Of a stretch of 64,000 nucleotides of DNA, positions 27,153 through 35,476 are shown piece by piece (within the stretch, counting starts at the first letter, position 1; the number at the start of each line of letters is the position of its first letter). A program made the translations under genes and the position numbers. Below the pieces are notes generated by a model. The model had not been told where the DNA came from. It did no database searches and was given only the letters and a program-made list of their open reading frames with translations. Location: the NCBI RefSeq assembly GCF_001575205.1, contig NZ_LSRE01000049.1:106913-170912 (forward strand), in the 5' to 3' direction. Origin of the DNA: Tsukamurella pseudospumae (GTDB lineage: Bacteria > Actinomycetota > Actinomycetes > Mycobacteriales > Mycobacteriaceae).

Positions 27153-27959
27153 TCAGAGCACCTGGGACAGGAAGGTGCGCAGGCGCTCGCTCTCGGCGTC
27201 CTCGAACAGCTTCTCCGGCTTCCCGGCCTCCACGACCTTGCCTGCATCCATGAACACGACGTTGTCGGACACGGTGCGGGCGTAGCCCATCTCGTGGGTC
27301 ACCACCACCATCGTCATCCCCTCGGCCGAGCACTCGGTCATCAGGGCGAGGATTCCCTTGACCAACTCGGGGTCGAGGGCGGAGGTGGCCTCGTCGAAGA
27401 ACATCACCTGCGGCCGCATGGCCAAGGCCCGCGCGATCGCGACGCGCTGCTGCTGGCCGCCCGACAGGCTCGACGGCCGCGCATCGGCCTTCTCCCGCAG
27501 CCCCACGACCTCGAGTTCGGCGAGGGCGAGCTCGCGCGCCTCCTCGGCGCTCAGGCCGCGCAGCTTCCGCGGCCCCAGCGCGACGTTGTCCGCAACGGAC
27601 TTGTGCGGGAACAGGTTGAACTGCTGGAACACCATGCCGATGCGGCGGCGCAGCTCGTCCGGATCGTCCCCCAGCACGGACCGGCCGTCGAGCAGGATGT
27701 CGCCCGACTGGGGCTCGTGCAGCCGATTCAGCACGCGCAGCAGCGTCGACTTGCCGGACCCGGACGGACCGATCACCGTCGTCGTGGTGCCGGCGGGGAC
27801 GTCGATGTCCACGCCCCGCAGCACGTGATTCGAGCCGAACGCGAGGTGCAGGCCCTTGCCCTCGAGCGAGACGGGCACGATCGGCGTCTTACCGGGCACG
27901 GACGGCGCAGCGGCCGCCGGCGCGACCTCGGGCGTGGAGGAAGCGGAGTTCTCAGTCAC
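27153..27959 (-). CDS. glnQ: Polar amino-acid ABC importer ATPase
   Basis: A 268-residue ATPase. Walker A is GPSGSGKST (about residue 69), the Q-loop QQFNLFPH, the signature LSGGQQQRV and Walker B VMFFDEA, followed by the switch VVTHEMGYA. This is the GlnQ/HisP pattern. A 30-residue Ala/Pro-rich N-terminus precedes the domain. It lies 5 bp after the fused binding-protein/permease gene, so the two form a complete importer from two genes. The substrate, probably a polar amino acid, is inferred from family. Confidence 0.92.
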   Translation of the reverse strand: MTENSASSTPEVAPAAAAPSVPGKTPIVPVSLEGKGLHLAFGSNHVLRGVDIDVPAGTTTTVIGPSGSGKSTLLRVLNRLHEPQSGDILLDGRSVLGDDPDELRRRIGMVFQQFNLFPHKSVADNVALGPRKLRGLSAEEARELALAELEVVGLREKADARPSSLSGGQQQRVAIARALAMRPQVMFFDEATSALDPELVKGILALMTECSAEGMTMVVVTHEMGYARTVSDNVVFMDAGKVVEAGKPEKLFEDAESERLRTFLSQVL

Positions 27960-27964
27960 GACGA

Positions 27965-29764
27965 TCAGCCCTTCTCGGCGGCGAGGTCGAGGTCCACGGG
28001 AGCCTGCTCCCGCTTCCCCGAACGCAGCCGCGTATCGATGTAGTTCACCAGGTGGGTCAGCGGCACCGTCAGGACCAGGTAGAACAGGCCCGCGGCCACC
28101 AGCGGCGACAAGTTTCCGGTGTTGGCGTTGAGGTCACGGCCCACGGCGAACAGCTCGCGCTGCGAGGCCAGCAGACCGAGGAAGTAGATCAGCGAGCTGT
28201 CCTTGATCAGCGAGATGAACTGGTTCATCAGCGCCGGAAGCACCCGCCGCACGCCCTGCGGGATGATCACCAGCGACATCGACTGCCGATAGCTGAACCC
28301 GATGGCGCGCGAGGCCTCCATCTGGCCGGCCTCGACGGATTGGATGCCGGAGCGGAAGATCTCGCCGATGTACGCCGCGGCCAACAGGCCGAGGGCGATC
28401 GCGCCGAGCCAGTACGGGTTGTTGCCGGTCACGTCCTTGACGATCGGGCCGATGCCCAAGCCGAAGAGCAGGATCACGACCACCGCGGGCAGGCCGCGGA
28501 AGACGTCCGTGTACACCCGCGCGGGCCAGCGCAGCCACCGCGTCCGGGAGATGCCGGCCACGGCCAGCAGCAGGCCGATCACGGTACCGATCAGGCCGGA
28601 GACGATCGCGAGGATCAGCGTGTTCGGCAGGCCGGTCTTGAGCAGGTACGGGAAGGCCTCGCGGTACAGGCTCCAGTTGAAGAAGGTCTCGCCGAGTTGC
28701 GCGAAGGTGCCCTTCTGCTCCACCGGACCCGTTGCCGCCGGCTTGTCGGCGGCGTGCGCCTTCGCGATCGCCGCGAAGTCGGGCAGCTGCGGCGCGGGCG
28801 CCGCCTTCGAGCCCGGCTTCCAGCCCTTCGGCATCTCCCGCGGCGCCCAGTCGGTGTAGAGCTTGGCGTAGGTGCCGTCGGCGATGATCGCGTCGAGGCC
28901 CGAGTTCAGCGCGTCGATCAGCGGCTGGTTGCCCTTCGCGACCGCCCAGCCCACGAAGTTGTTCACCGAGAAGGTGTTCTCGACGATGGCCGTGCCGTCG
29001 CTCGGCTTGACCTGTCCGTCCGCCTGGGCCGACGGTGCGATCCACGCGTCGATCTGGCCCGAGCGCAGGTTCGCGTACGCCGTGGCGTAGTCCGGGAACT
29101 TCACCGGCTCCAGCTTGAGCACGTTCTTGACGTACTCGTCCTGGACCGTGCCCTGGACGACGCCGATGCGGTTGCCGCCGGTCAGGTTGCTGAAGCTCTT
29201 GATCGGCGAGCCGGACTTGACCACCAGCGAGAAGTAGCCGAAGTCGTAGCCGTTGGTGAACGCCACCGTCTGGCGACGCGCGTCCGTCGTGGTGATCGAC
29301 GACGAGCCCACGTCGTAGCGCTTCGTGGCCACCGCGGACAGCAGGCCCGAGAACTCGGTGCCCGAGAACTCGATCTTCAGGCCCAGCTTCTGCGCGATCG
29401 CCTTGAGCAGTTCGTTGTCGAAGCCGGTGTACTGCCCCGTCGCCTGGTTCAGGCAGATGCTCGGCGGCGCGTCACCCAGAGTCCCGACGGTGATCGTGCC
29501 CGGATTGATCAGCCCGAGCGCGTCGCGGTTGATCGTCTCCAGCGGCACCACTCCGGGCGTCGTGTACTTGTCGACGTCCTGGTTCCCCGCGGCCGCGAGG
29601 TTGAGCGGAGCGGCGGACGCGGACGCCTCACCGGGCGGGGCACACTTCCCGGCGTCCGGCGCGGCCGAGGCCGCGCCCGCCGGCGCGAGCAGCGCGAGGA
29701 GGAGTCCGAGCAGCGGGATCACGGCCAACAGCCGGGCGCTTCGGGCGATTCTGGGTGCAGTCAC
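27965..29764 (-). CDS. Fused amino-acid-binding protein and ABC permease
   Basis: A 599-residue two-domain protein. A signal-like helix (about 8-34) precedes a family-3 solute-binding domain (about 85-310, with GFDNELLKAIAQKLGL and DVGSSSITTTDARR). After a linker comes a HisM/GlnP permease (about 355-580). Its EAA coupling loop is seen as EASRAIGFSYRQSMSLVIIP. The binding domain therefore faces out and is tethered to the transporter. TAGGGT lies 6 bases before the GTG (leaderless). This pair is not in the M. tuberculosis order and looks inserted. Confidence 0.92.
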   Translation of the reverse strand: MTAPRIARSARLLAVIPLLGLLLALLAPAGAASAAPDAGKCAPPGEASASAAPLNLAAAGNQDVDKYTTPGVVPLETINRDALGLINPGTITVGTLGDAPPSICLNQATGQYTGFDNELLKAIAQKLGLKIEFSGTEFSGLLSAVATKRYDVGSSSITTTDARRQTVAFTNGYDFGYFSLVVKSGSPIKSFSNLTGGNRIGVVQGTVQDEYVKNVLKLEPVKFPDYATAYANLRSGQIDAWIAPSAQADGQVKPSDGTAIVENTFSVNNFVGWAVAKGNQPLIDALNSGLDAIIADGTYAKLYTDWAPREMPKGWKPGSKAAPAPQLPDFAAIAKAHAADKPAATGPVEQKGTFAQLGETFFNWSLYREAFPYLLKTGLPNTLILAIVSGLIGTVIGLLLAVAGISRTRWLRWPARVYTDVFRGLPAVVVILLFGLGIGPIVKDVTGNNPYWLGAIALGLLAAAYIGEIFRSGIQSVEAGQMEASRAIGFSYRQSMSLVIIPQGVRRVLPALMNQFISLIKDSSLIYFLGLLASQRELFAVGRDLNANTGNLSPLVAAGLFYLVLTVPLTHLVNYIDTRLRSGKREQAPVDLDLAAEKG

Positions 29765-29827
29765 GCGTGAACCCTACGGGGTCTTCGACCCGGAGACGAG
29801 ATTTAGGATCGTCCGTGATCGCAATCG

Positions 29828-30778
29828 TCAGGGCGTGACCGCGTCCCGCGCGAGCGCCGCCGCGCCGAGCATGCCGGCGCGCTCTCCCAGCTCGGTCGCC
29901 CGGATGCGGGCCTTACGGCGGTACCTCGCGCCCGTGAGCAGTTCCGCGTAGTGGTCGCGGGCGTCGTCGAGGAACAGGCGCGAGGAGGCACCCACGCCCC
30001 CGGACAGCACGATGAGGTCGGGATCGAAGACATCGCTGACCATCGCGAGCCCGACACCGAGCCAACGGGCGAGGTCGGCGACCGCCTCCTGCGCCACCGG
30101 ATCTCCCGCCTCCGCGGCCGCCGCGACCTTGCGACCCGTGAGCGAGCCCGGATCCTCGCCCAGCTCCCGAGCGAGCAGCACGCCCCGCGAGCCGGAGCCG
30201 CCCATCATGTCGATCGCCGTCTCCACCAGCGCGGTGCCGCTGCAGTAGCGCTCCCAGCACCCGGACTTACCGCAGTCGCACGGCCTACCGTCGGGCACGA
30301 CCTGCAGGTGGCCGAGCTCCGGCGCGACCCCGAAGGCCCCGCGGTAGAGCTCGCCCTTGATCAGCAGGCCCGCGCCGATGCCGGTGCCGAGGGCCACGAC
30401 GCAGGCGACCTCGCTGCGCTTGGCGGCGCCGTAGACGTACTCGGCCCAGGCGGCGGAATTCGCGTCGTGCTCCATCACGACGGGCAGCCCGACCCGCGCC
30501 GACATCTCGGCGGGGACGGCGGCGTCGCGCCACGGCAGGTGCGGAGCGAAGGACACGACCTGCCGTGACGGGTCGAGGAAGCCCGCGACGGCGAGGCCGA
30601 CGGCCGCGACATCGTGCTCGACGCACAGCTCCTGCACCACCCGGTCCAGGCAGCGCTCGAGGGCGCGGGCGCTGCGGGGCGTCTCCGCGCGGGCCGTGTC
30701 GACGACGGTGCCGTCGTCCGTCACCACGCCGGCGCGGACCGACGTGCCGCCGATGTCGATGCCGATCGTCAGGGTCAT
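29828..30778 (-). CDS. glk: ROK-family sugar kinase (glucokinase-like)
   Basis: A 316-residue ROK kinase. GIDIGGTSVRAG (ATP phosphate loop, about residue 6), EHDANSAAWAEY (catalytic Asp, about 101), LGTGIGAGLL (about 124) and the zinc motif CDCGKSGCWE (about 162) are present, with E-L-GHLQV before it. Glucose is the likely substrate because corynebacterial glk sits in the same neighbourhood, but other hexoses remain possible. The ATG overlaps the preceding gene's stop, placing it last in a five-gene minus-strand operon. Confidence 0.9.
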   Translation of the reverse strand: MTLTIGIDIGGTSVRAGVVTDDGTVVDTARAETPRSARALERCLDRVVQELCVEHDVAAVGLAVAGFLDPSRQVVSFAPHLPWRDAAVPAEMSARVGLPVVMEHDANSAAWAEYVYGAAKRSEVACVVALGTGIGAGLLIKGELYRGAFGVAPELGHLQVVPDGRPCDCGKSGCWERYCSGTALVETAIDMMGGSGSRGVLLARELGEDPGSLTGRKVAAAAEAGDPVAQEAVADLARWLGVGLAMVSDVFDPDLIVLSGGVGASSRLFLDDARDHYAELLTGARYRRKARIRATELGERAGMLGAAALARDAVTP

Positions 30779-31245
30779 GCGGGGTCCTCGTCGTCCGGCG
30801 CCGCCGAGGGCTCCGAGACGGTGATGTCGATGCGTTCGTAGGCCGTTGCCGGGGCCGACGGTGCCGTCGGGGCGTCCTCGACGTCGGGCGGAACGGTCCC
30901 GTCCGTCGGTCCGGCGTCGTCCGTCGCGGCGGCGCTGGCCACCGTCGACAGGTAGTCCGCAGCCACCGCGGCGGCGGTGATCCGCGCGCTCCCGAGCAAC
31001 TCCTCCGCCAGCGCGAGGAGATCTGCCAGGACCTCGTCGGCGAAGTGGCCCAAGGACTTCGAGGCCTCCGTGGCGAAGGGCTCGATGTGCCGGGCGACCG
31101 CTCCGCCGAGCGCGCACAACCGGCACGTCCCGGGGTCGCCCTCGGGGTGCGCGGAGTGCTCGGCGAGCGCGGCCGCGAGCCACGGCCGCGCCGTCTCGAA
31201 CAGGCGCGCCGCCGAGGTGAGGAATTCGTCGGAGGGATCAGCCAC
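30775..31245 (-). CDS. Conserved hypothetical protein, Rv2183c position
   Basis: A 156-residue acidic, helical protein. The visible landmark is a Cys pair, CRLCALG (about residues 41-47), preceded by His/Glu-rich HSAHPEGDPG. This could bind a metal. The last third is Ala/Pro/Asp-rich and probably disordered. The function is unknown. It overlaps the ArsA-like gene upstream by 8 bp and the ROK gene by 4 bp, so the three products are made together. The GTG start is supported only by the overlap. Confidence 0.75.
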   Translation of the reverse strand: MADPSDEFLTSAARLFETARPWLAAALAEHSAHPEGDPGTCRLCALGGAVARHIEPFATEASKSLGHFADEVLADLLALAEELLGSARITAAAVAADYLSTVASAAATDDAGPTDGTVPPDVEDAPTAPSAPATAYERIDITVSEPSAAPDDEDPA

Positions 31246-32470
31246 GGGGCCATACCTCCGGGTCCGGGGCGAAGGTCACGCGCAGCTCCCCTTCCGTGTA
31301 GGCGGCACCCGCAACGACGCAGCGGCGCAGCACCGACGGTAGCCGGATCCGCCGCCGCACACCGTGCGCTTCGACCACGACATCCTCCTCGACCCGGCCG
31401 AGGCCGACGGTCGCGGGGTCGACGAGCGGTAGCGCGATCGCCCACTCGTACCGCACGTCCAGGCCCTCGCCGCCCAGCCGACGCACCTCGGGTGCGGGAA
31501 CCGTCGCGGGCGCGGCGTCGAGGATCGCCGCCGCGTCCCAGGCCAAGGCGGCCGCACGCGCGGGGGTCGTCACGGGGTCCGCGGCCTCGGCCACCTCGAC
31601 GACGGGGCGTTCCAGCACCGTCGAGATCGCCGCGAGGGCCTCGCGCGCGTCGTCCTGCTCGGCGACGCGGGAACGCACCAGCCGCACGCCGGGGTGCGGC
31701 AGGTCGAGTGCGAACCGGTCGTCGAGTTCGATCAGCCGGCCCAGCACGAGGGCCACGGGCCGCAGGCCCAGCACCTCCAGAGCCGCGAGCTCCTGCCGAG
31801 CCCGCGCGGGGCGGCCGGCGTCGCCGGTGAGGACGTACACCAGCTCCAGCGCGGACCGGTCCGCGACGAACGCGGTCAGCTGCTCGGCCAGGCCGGCGAG
31901 GGGCTCGGCCAGCAGCAGCGCCGCGAGCGCGCCCGCGGCCGGCCCGGAGGTGGAACCCGACAGCCGGATGTGCCGGGGCCACACGCGTTCCAGGTACGCC
32001 GCGAGCGACGCCGGGGCGGTGAGCAGGGAGACCAGGCCGTCGAAACCCGGTCCGTCCACGACGACGGTGCGGTACTCGCCCGAGCCGGCGTGCCCGCGGA
32101 TCGCCCGGAGCACGAGCACGTGCTCGGCGTCCGCGAGACCGGTGAGCTCGGGCGGCTCCAGGGCGAACGGATCGAAACCGGAGCCGCCGTCGGCGGAGTC
32201 GACGAGGCCCCGTCCGGCCCGGACCGTGGTGGAGAGGCTCTCCCACCATTGCGCGAGCAGCTCGACCGGATTGAGGTGCACGTGGTCGAAGGGCGCGCCT
32301 CCGTCGGCGAGCAACGGGTCGACGACCCGCCCGACGGTGACCAACAGGGTGCGGCCCCGGTCCGCAGCGCTCGCCGCGAGGGCCGTCGCCGTCGTGGTCC
32401 GGCCCGATCCCCCCGCGCCCGCGAGGAGCAGTACCCGCGTCCCGGCGGCCCCGGACGCCCCGTCCGACAT
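31238..32470 (-). CDS. ArsA/GET3-like ATPase with degenerate P-loop
   Basis: A 410-residue protein in the Rv2184c position. The N-terminal loop reads LAGAGGSGRTTTATALA. Against the deviant Walker A of ArsA/GET3 (GKGGVGKT), the signature Lys is Ala and the P-loop Lys is Arg. VVVDGPGFDG (about 132) replaces the usual switch II. The C-terminal about 75 residues resemble the HSP20-like tail of ArsA-type actinobacterial proteins. Nucleotide hydrolysis is therefore doubtful. The ATG overlaps the SRPBCC stop (TGATG). Confidence 0.78.
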   Translation of the reverse strand: MSDGASGAAGTRVLLLAGAGGSGRTTTATALAASAADRGRTLLVTVGRVVDPLLADGGAPFDHVHLNPVELLAQWWESLSTTVRAGRGLVDSADGGSGFDPFALEPPELTGLADAEHVLVLRAIRGHAGSGEYRTVVVDGPGFDGLVSLLTAPASLAAYLERVWPRHIRLSGSTSGPAAGALAALLLAEPLAGLAEQLTAFVADRSALELVYVLTGDAGRPARARQELAALEVLGLRPVALVLGRLIELDDRFALDLPHPGVRLVRSRVAEQDDAREALAAISTVLERPVVEVAEAADPVTTPARAAALAWDAAAILDAAPATVPAPEVRRLGGEGLDVRYEWAIALPLVDPATVGLGRVEEDVVVEAHGVRRRIRLPSVLRRCVVAGAAYTEGELRVTFAPDPEVWPRG

Positions 32471-32934
32471 CAGGATTGCGCCGCCGACTCGCCCTCGACG
32501 TGGCGCTTGAGCTCCTTGAGGGCGGTGTCGGTGATCGCCTTCTCCGCCTTGCGGCGGAGCATCCCGAGCATGGGGATCTGGAGGGTGACCTCCAGCGTGT
32601 AGGTGACGGTGGTACCGGCACCGTCGGCCGTGGGCGTGAGGTCGTACCGGCCGTGCTGTGTGCTCTGGAGCGTGCTCGCAGCGAGATCCCACTCGACCGA
32701 CCGGCCGCCCGGGGCCCAGCGGTACTCGAGCTCGTAGGTGTCGCGGAGGAAGCCCTCCTCGAGCACGAACCGCACGCGCTTCGGCAGCCCGTCCTCGGTG
32801 GTCTCGAGGACGGTGACCTCGCGGGCCGCGGAGACCCACTCCGGATAACGGTCGAAGCCCGAGATGGCGGACATGATCCGCTCGGGCGACGCCGCGATGA
32901 CGATGGATTCGCGGGTGCGGTCACCGTCGGACAC
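32470..32934 (-). CDS. SRPBCC/cyclase-like lipid-binding protein (1)
   Basis: A 154-residue START/SRPBCC domain protein (Rv2185c position). ESIVIAASPERIMSAISGFD at the start and DYPEW-like RYPEWVSAA are typical. The fold makes a hydrophobic cavity, and in this setting it probably carries or presents a lipid. It overlaps the second SRPBCC gene upstream by 14 bp and the ArsA-like gene by a single base. The GTG start lacks a strong site of its own, in line with translational coupling. Confidence 0.85.
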   Translation of the reverse strand: MSDGDRTRESIVIAASPERIMSAISGFDRYPEWVSAAREVTVLETTEDGLPKRVRFVLEEGFLRDTYELEYRWAPGGRSVEWDLAASTLQSTQHGRYDLTPTADGAGTTVTYTLEVTLQIPMLGMLRRKAEKAITDTALKELKRHVEGESAAQS

Positions 32935-33319
32935 GGTCCACCTCCCCGACAGCCGGGCCGCCCAGGACCCTGCCGTTCTCGGCGGTGAACTTCACGTCGA
33001 ACATCACGTCGTGCCCGCGGACCCGGCGCTCGCGCACGTCCGCGACGATCTGCTCCGGCGTCATCGGCCGCGCGGGCTCGGCGTGCAGGAAGTAGTGGAG
33101 CAGGCTGCCGTCCAGGTGCGGCTCGATCCAGAACTCCGAGGTCCCGGCGACCGGTCCCTCGACCTTCCAGCGGATCCCGAGATCGCCCCGGTCCTCGGTG
33201 ACGGACAGGCGCAGGTCGGGGAACCAACCGCGCCACCGCTGCGCGCCCGCCATCGCGGCGGCCACGGCACTCGGGTGGGCGGCGACGAACGCGACGTCGG
33301 CCACTTGGATGGTGCTCAC
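32921..33319 (-). CDS. SRPBCC-like protein (2)
   Basis: A 132-residue partner (Rv2186c position). It contains the SRPBCC-like strands WRGWFPDLRLSVTEDRG and IRWKVEGPVAGTSEFWIEPH. It is first in the operon SRPBCC2-SRPBCC1-ArsA-like-Rv2183c-ROK. AGGAGG directly abuts the GTG, closer than normal, so the true start could be the GTG five codons on (14 bases from the site). Its role is probably lipid handling; the substrate is unknown. Confidence 0.75.
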   Translation of the reverse strand: MSTIQVADVAFVAAHPSAVAAAMAGAQRWRGWFPDLRLSVTEDRGDLGIRWKVEGPVAGTSEFWIEPHLDGSLLHYFLHAEPARPMTPEQIVADVRERRVRGHDVMFDVKFTAENGRVLGGPAVGEVDRVRR

Positions 33320-33485
33320 CTCCTAAGCTTCACACATCCGTGGTCGGGGCGGACGGTGCCGGGTCGGTTAGGCCCCGTCCGGCGCCCGCGGTACGACGGT
33401 GCGAGGGTTCCCTCATGCCCCGAACACCCCCTTTGCAGCGGTGTAAGGTTCACCACATCACCAGCGATCACGACCCGGAGGATAC

Positions 33486-35294
33486 GTGCGCGAGATAAGC
33501 GTCCCTGCCAACTACACCATCGACCCCTCGGCCTCCACGGTCGATGTCGTGTTCGACGTGGCACGCACCGATCCGGACAGCGTCCGGGTCAAGCGGCTCG
33601 TCGCGGGCAACTGGGAGCCGGTCACCTCGAAGCAGTACGAGCAGGAGATCCTCGGCGTCGCGAAGGGCCTCATCGCGCAGGGCGTGCAGCCGGGTGACCG
33701 GGTGGCGCTCATCTCGTCCACCCGGTACGAGTGGCCGCTCATCGACTTCGCGATCTGGGCCATCGGCGCCGTGACGGTGCCGGTCTACGAGACCAGCTCC
33801 GCCGGCCAGATCGACTGGATCCTGCAGGATTCCGATGCCGTGCTCATGGTCATCGAGGGCCCGAAGCAGGCCGCCGAGGTCGCCGAGCTGAAAGACCTGC
33901 ACAAGGTCGCGCGAGTGCTGCGCATCGACCCCGAGGACGGGGAGAAGGGCGCCGTCGAGGCGCTCACCGCCGAGGGCGCCGACGCGGGCGTCACCGAGGA
34001 GCAGGTCCACGCGGGGCGTGCCGGCGTCAAGGCCGACGACCTCGCCACCCTGATCTACACGTCGGGCACCACCGGCCGCCCCAAGGGCTGCGAGCTCATG
34101 CACTCGAACCTCATGAGCGAGGCCGACGCGATCCTCGCCTCCCCCTTCGGCGACGCCATCCGCGGCGGCTCGAACGTGATGTTCCTGCCCCTGGCGCACG
34201 TGCTCGCGCGCGCCGTGAACATCGCCTGCTTCAAGGGCGGCGCCGTGGTCGGCCACTTCAACGACACCCGGAACCTGGTGCCGCAGTTCTCGGTCTTCCA
34301 GCCCACGCTGATCCTCTCGGTGCCCCGCGTCTTCGAGAAGGTCTTCGCGTCGGCGCAGCAGAGCGCCGTCGACGGCGGCAAGGGCAAGATCTTCGAGGCG
34401 GCCGTGCAGACCGCGATCGAGTACAGCCAGTCGCTGGACGACGGAGGCGCCGGCCTGCTGCTCAAGGCCAAGCACGCCCTGTTCGACAAGCTCGTCTACG
34501 GCAAGCTCAAGTCCGCGCTCGGCGGGAACTGCAAGGTCGCGATCTCGGGCGGCGCTCCCCTGGGCGCGCGGCTGGGGCACTTCTTCCGCGGCGTCGGCGT
34601 CACCGTCATGGAGGGCTACGGCCTCACCGAGACCACCGCGGCCATCACCGTCAACGTTGCGGGCGCGCAGAAGATCGGCAGCGTCGGGCGGCCGCTGGCC
34701 GGGCAGGCCGCGAAGATCGCCGAGGACGGCGAGATCATGCTCAAGGGCTCCGTGGTGTTCCGCGGGTACTGGCGCAACGAGGAGGCCACGAAGACCGCGA
34801 TCGAGGACGGCTGGTTCCACACCGGCGATCTCGGCTCGATCGATGACGACGGCTTCCTCTCGATCACCGGTCGCAAGAAGGAGCTCATCGTCACCGCGGG
34901 CGGCAAGAACGTCTCCCCCGCGGGCCTCGAGGACGCGCTGCGCGGCAACGCCCTCATCTCCCAGGCCATGGTGGTCGGTGACGCACAGCCCTTCATCGCC
35001 GCGCTCGTCACCATCGACCCGGAGGCCTTCCCGCAGTGGAAGTCCGCCAACGGCAAGCCCGAGTCGGCCACCGTCGCCGATCTGCGCACCGATCCCGATC
35101 TCGTGGCCGAGATCAACCGGGCCGTCGCCGTTGCCAACGAGACCGTGTCCAAGGCCGAGGCCATCAAGAAGGTCCGGATCCTCCCCGAGGACTTCTCCGA
35201 GGAGACCGGCGAGATGACGCCGACCATGAAGGTCAAGCGCAATGTCGTGTCGCAGAAGTACGCCGACGACATCGCGGAGATGTACGCCAAGTAG
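33486..35294 (+). CDS. fadD15: Long-chain fatty-acyl-CoA synthetase FadD15
   Basis: A 602-residue AMP-forming ligase. The AMP/ATP loop is YTSGTTGRPKG (about residues 191-201), the acyl-adenylate motif EGYGLTETTA (about 379), and the hinge GWFHTGDLG (about 441). The C-terminal Lys region is PTMKVKRNVV. It activates long-chain fatty acids to acyl-CoA. The GTG has GGAGG upstream. A strong terminator follows. It is divergent from the SRPBCC operon, as in M. tuberculosis (Rv2187). Confidence 0.95.
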   Translation: MREISVPANYTIDPSASTVDVVFDVARTDPDSVRVKRLVAGNWEPVTSKQYEQEILGVAKGLIAQGVQPGDRVALISSTRYEWPLIDFAIWAIGAVTVPVYETSSAGQIDWILQDSDAVLMVIEGPKQAAEVAELKDLHKVARVLRIDPEDGEKGAVEALTAEGADAGVTEEQVHAGRAGVKADDLATLIYTSGTTGRPKGCELMHSNLMSEADAILASPFGDAIRGGSNVMFLPLAHVLARAVNIACFKGGAVVGHFNDTRNLVPQFSVFQPTLILSVPRVFEKVFASAQQSAVDGGKGKIFEAAVQTAIEYSQSLDDGGAGLLLKAKHALFDKLVYGKLKSALGGNCKVAISGGAPLGARLGHFFRGVGVTVMEGYGLTETTAAITVNVAGAQKIGSVGRPLAGQAAKIAEDGEIMLKGSVVFRGYWRNEEATKTAIEDGWFHTGDLGSIDDDGFLSITGRKKELIVTAGGKNVSPAGLEDALRGNALISQAMVVGDAQPFIAALVTIDPEAFPQWKSANGKPESATVADLRTDPDLVAEINRAVAVANETVSKAEAIKKVRILPEDFSEETGEMTPTMKVKRNVVSQKYADDIAEMYAK

Positions 35295-35303
35295 TCGTCG
35301 AAC

Positions 35304-35342
35304 ACAGAACCGCCGCACCGGATTCCGGTGCGGCGGTTCTGT
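35304..35342 (+). terminator. fadD15 terminator hairpin
   Basis: A perfect 18-bp stem (35304-35321 with 35325-35342) and a 3-base loop, 9 bases after the stop codon. TCTC follows. The T-tract is weak but the stem is very strong, and its complement would also work from the other strand. Confidence 0.85.
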
Positions 35343-35402
35343 TCTCCTACCCGACGGTCCGCCGTCCGCCCGGCCCGGAGCCTCGGCCGCCTGATCTTCG
35401 GT

Positions 35403-35422
35403 GCGTGTCGGCGACGACACGC
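35403..35422. terminator. Hairpin between convergent genes
   Basis: GCGTGTCG-gcga-CGACACGC is a perfect 8-bp stem with a GCGA loop, between the ends of fadD15 and pimB. It may end pimB transcripts; there is no T-tract. Confidence 0.45.
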
Positions 35423-35476
35423 CGAGCCGGAGTCGCAGAGTTCCACCGAAGGTCGACGCGGATCGCGTGGTGTGGA

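Noticed and set aside
29828..31183. Long version of the ROK kinase
   Set aside because: The extension reads through the Rv2183c-like gene in another frame; the kinase motif starts right after ATG 30778.
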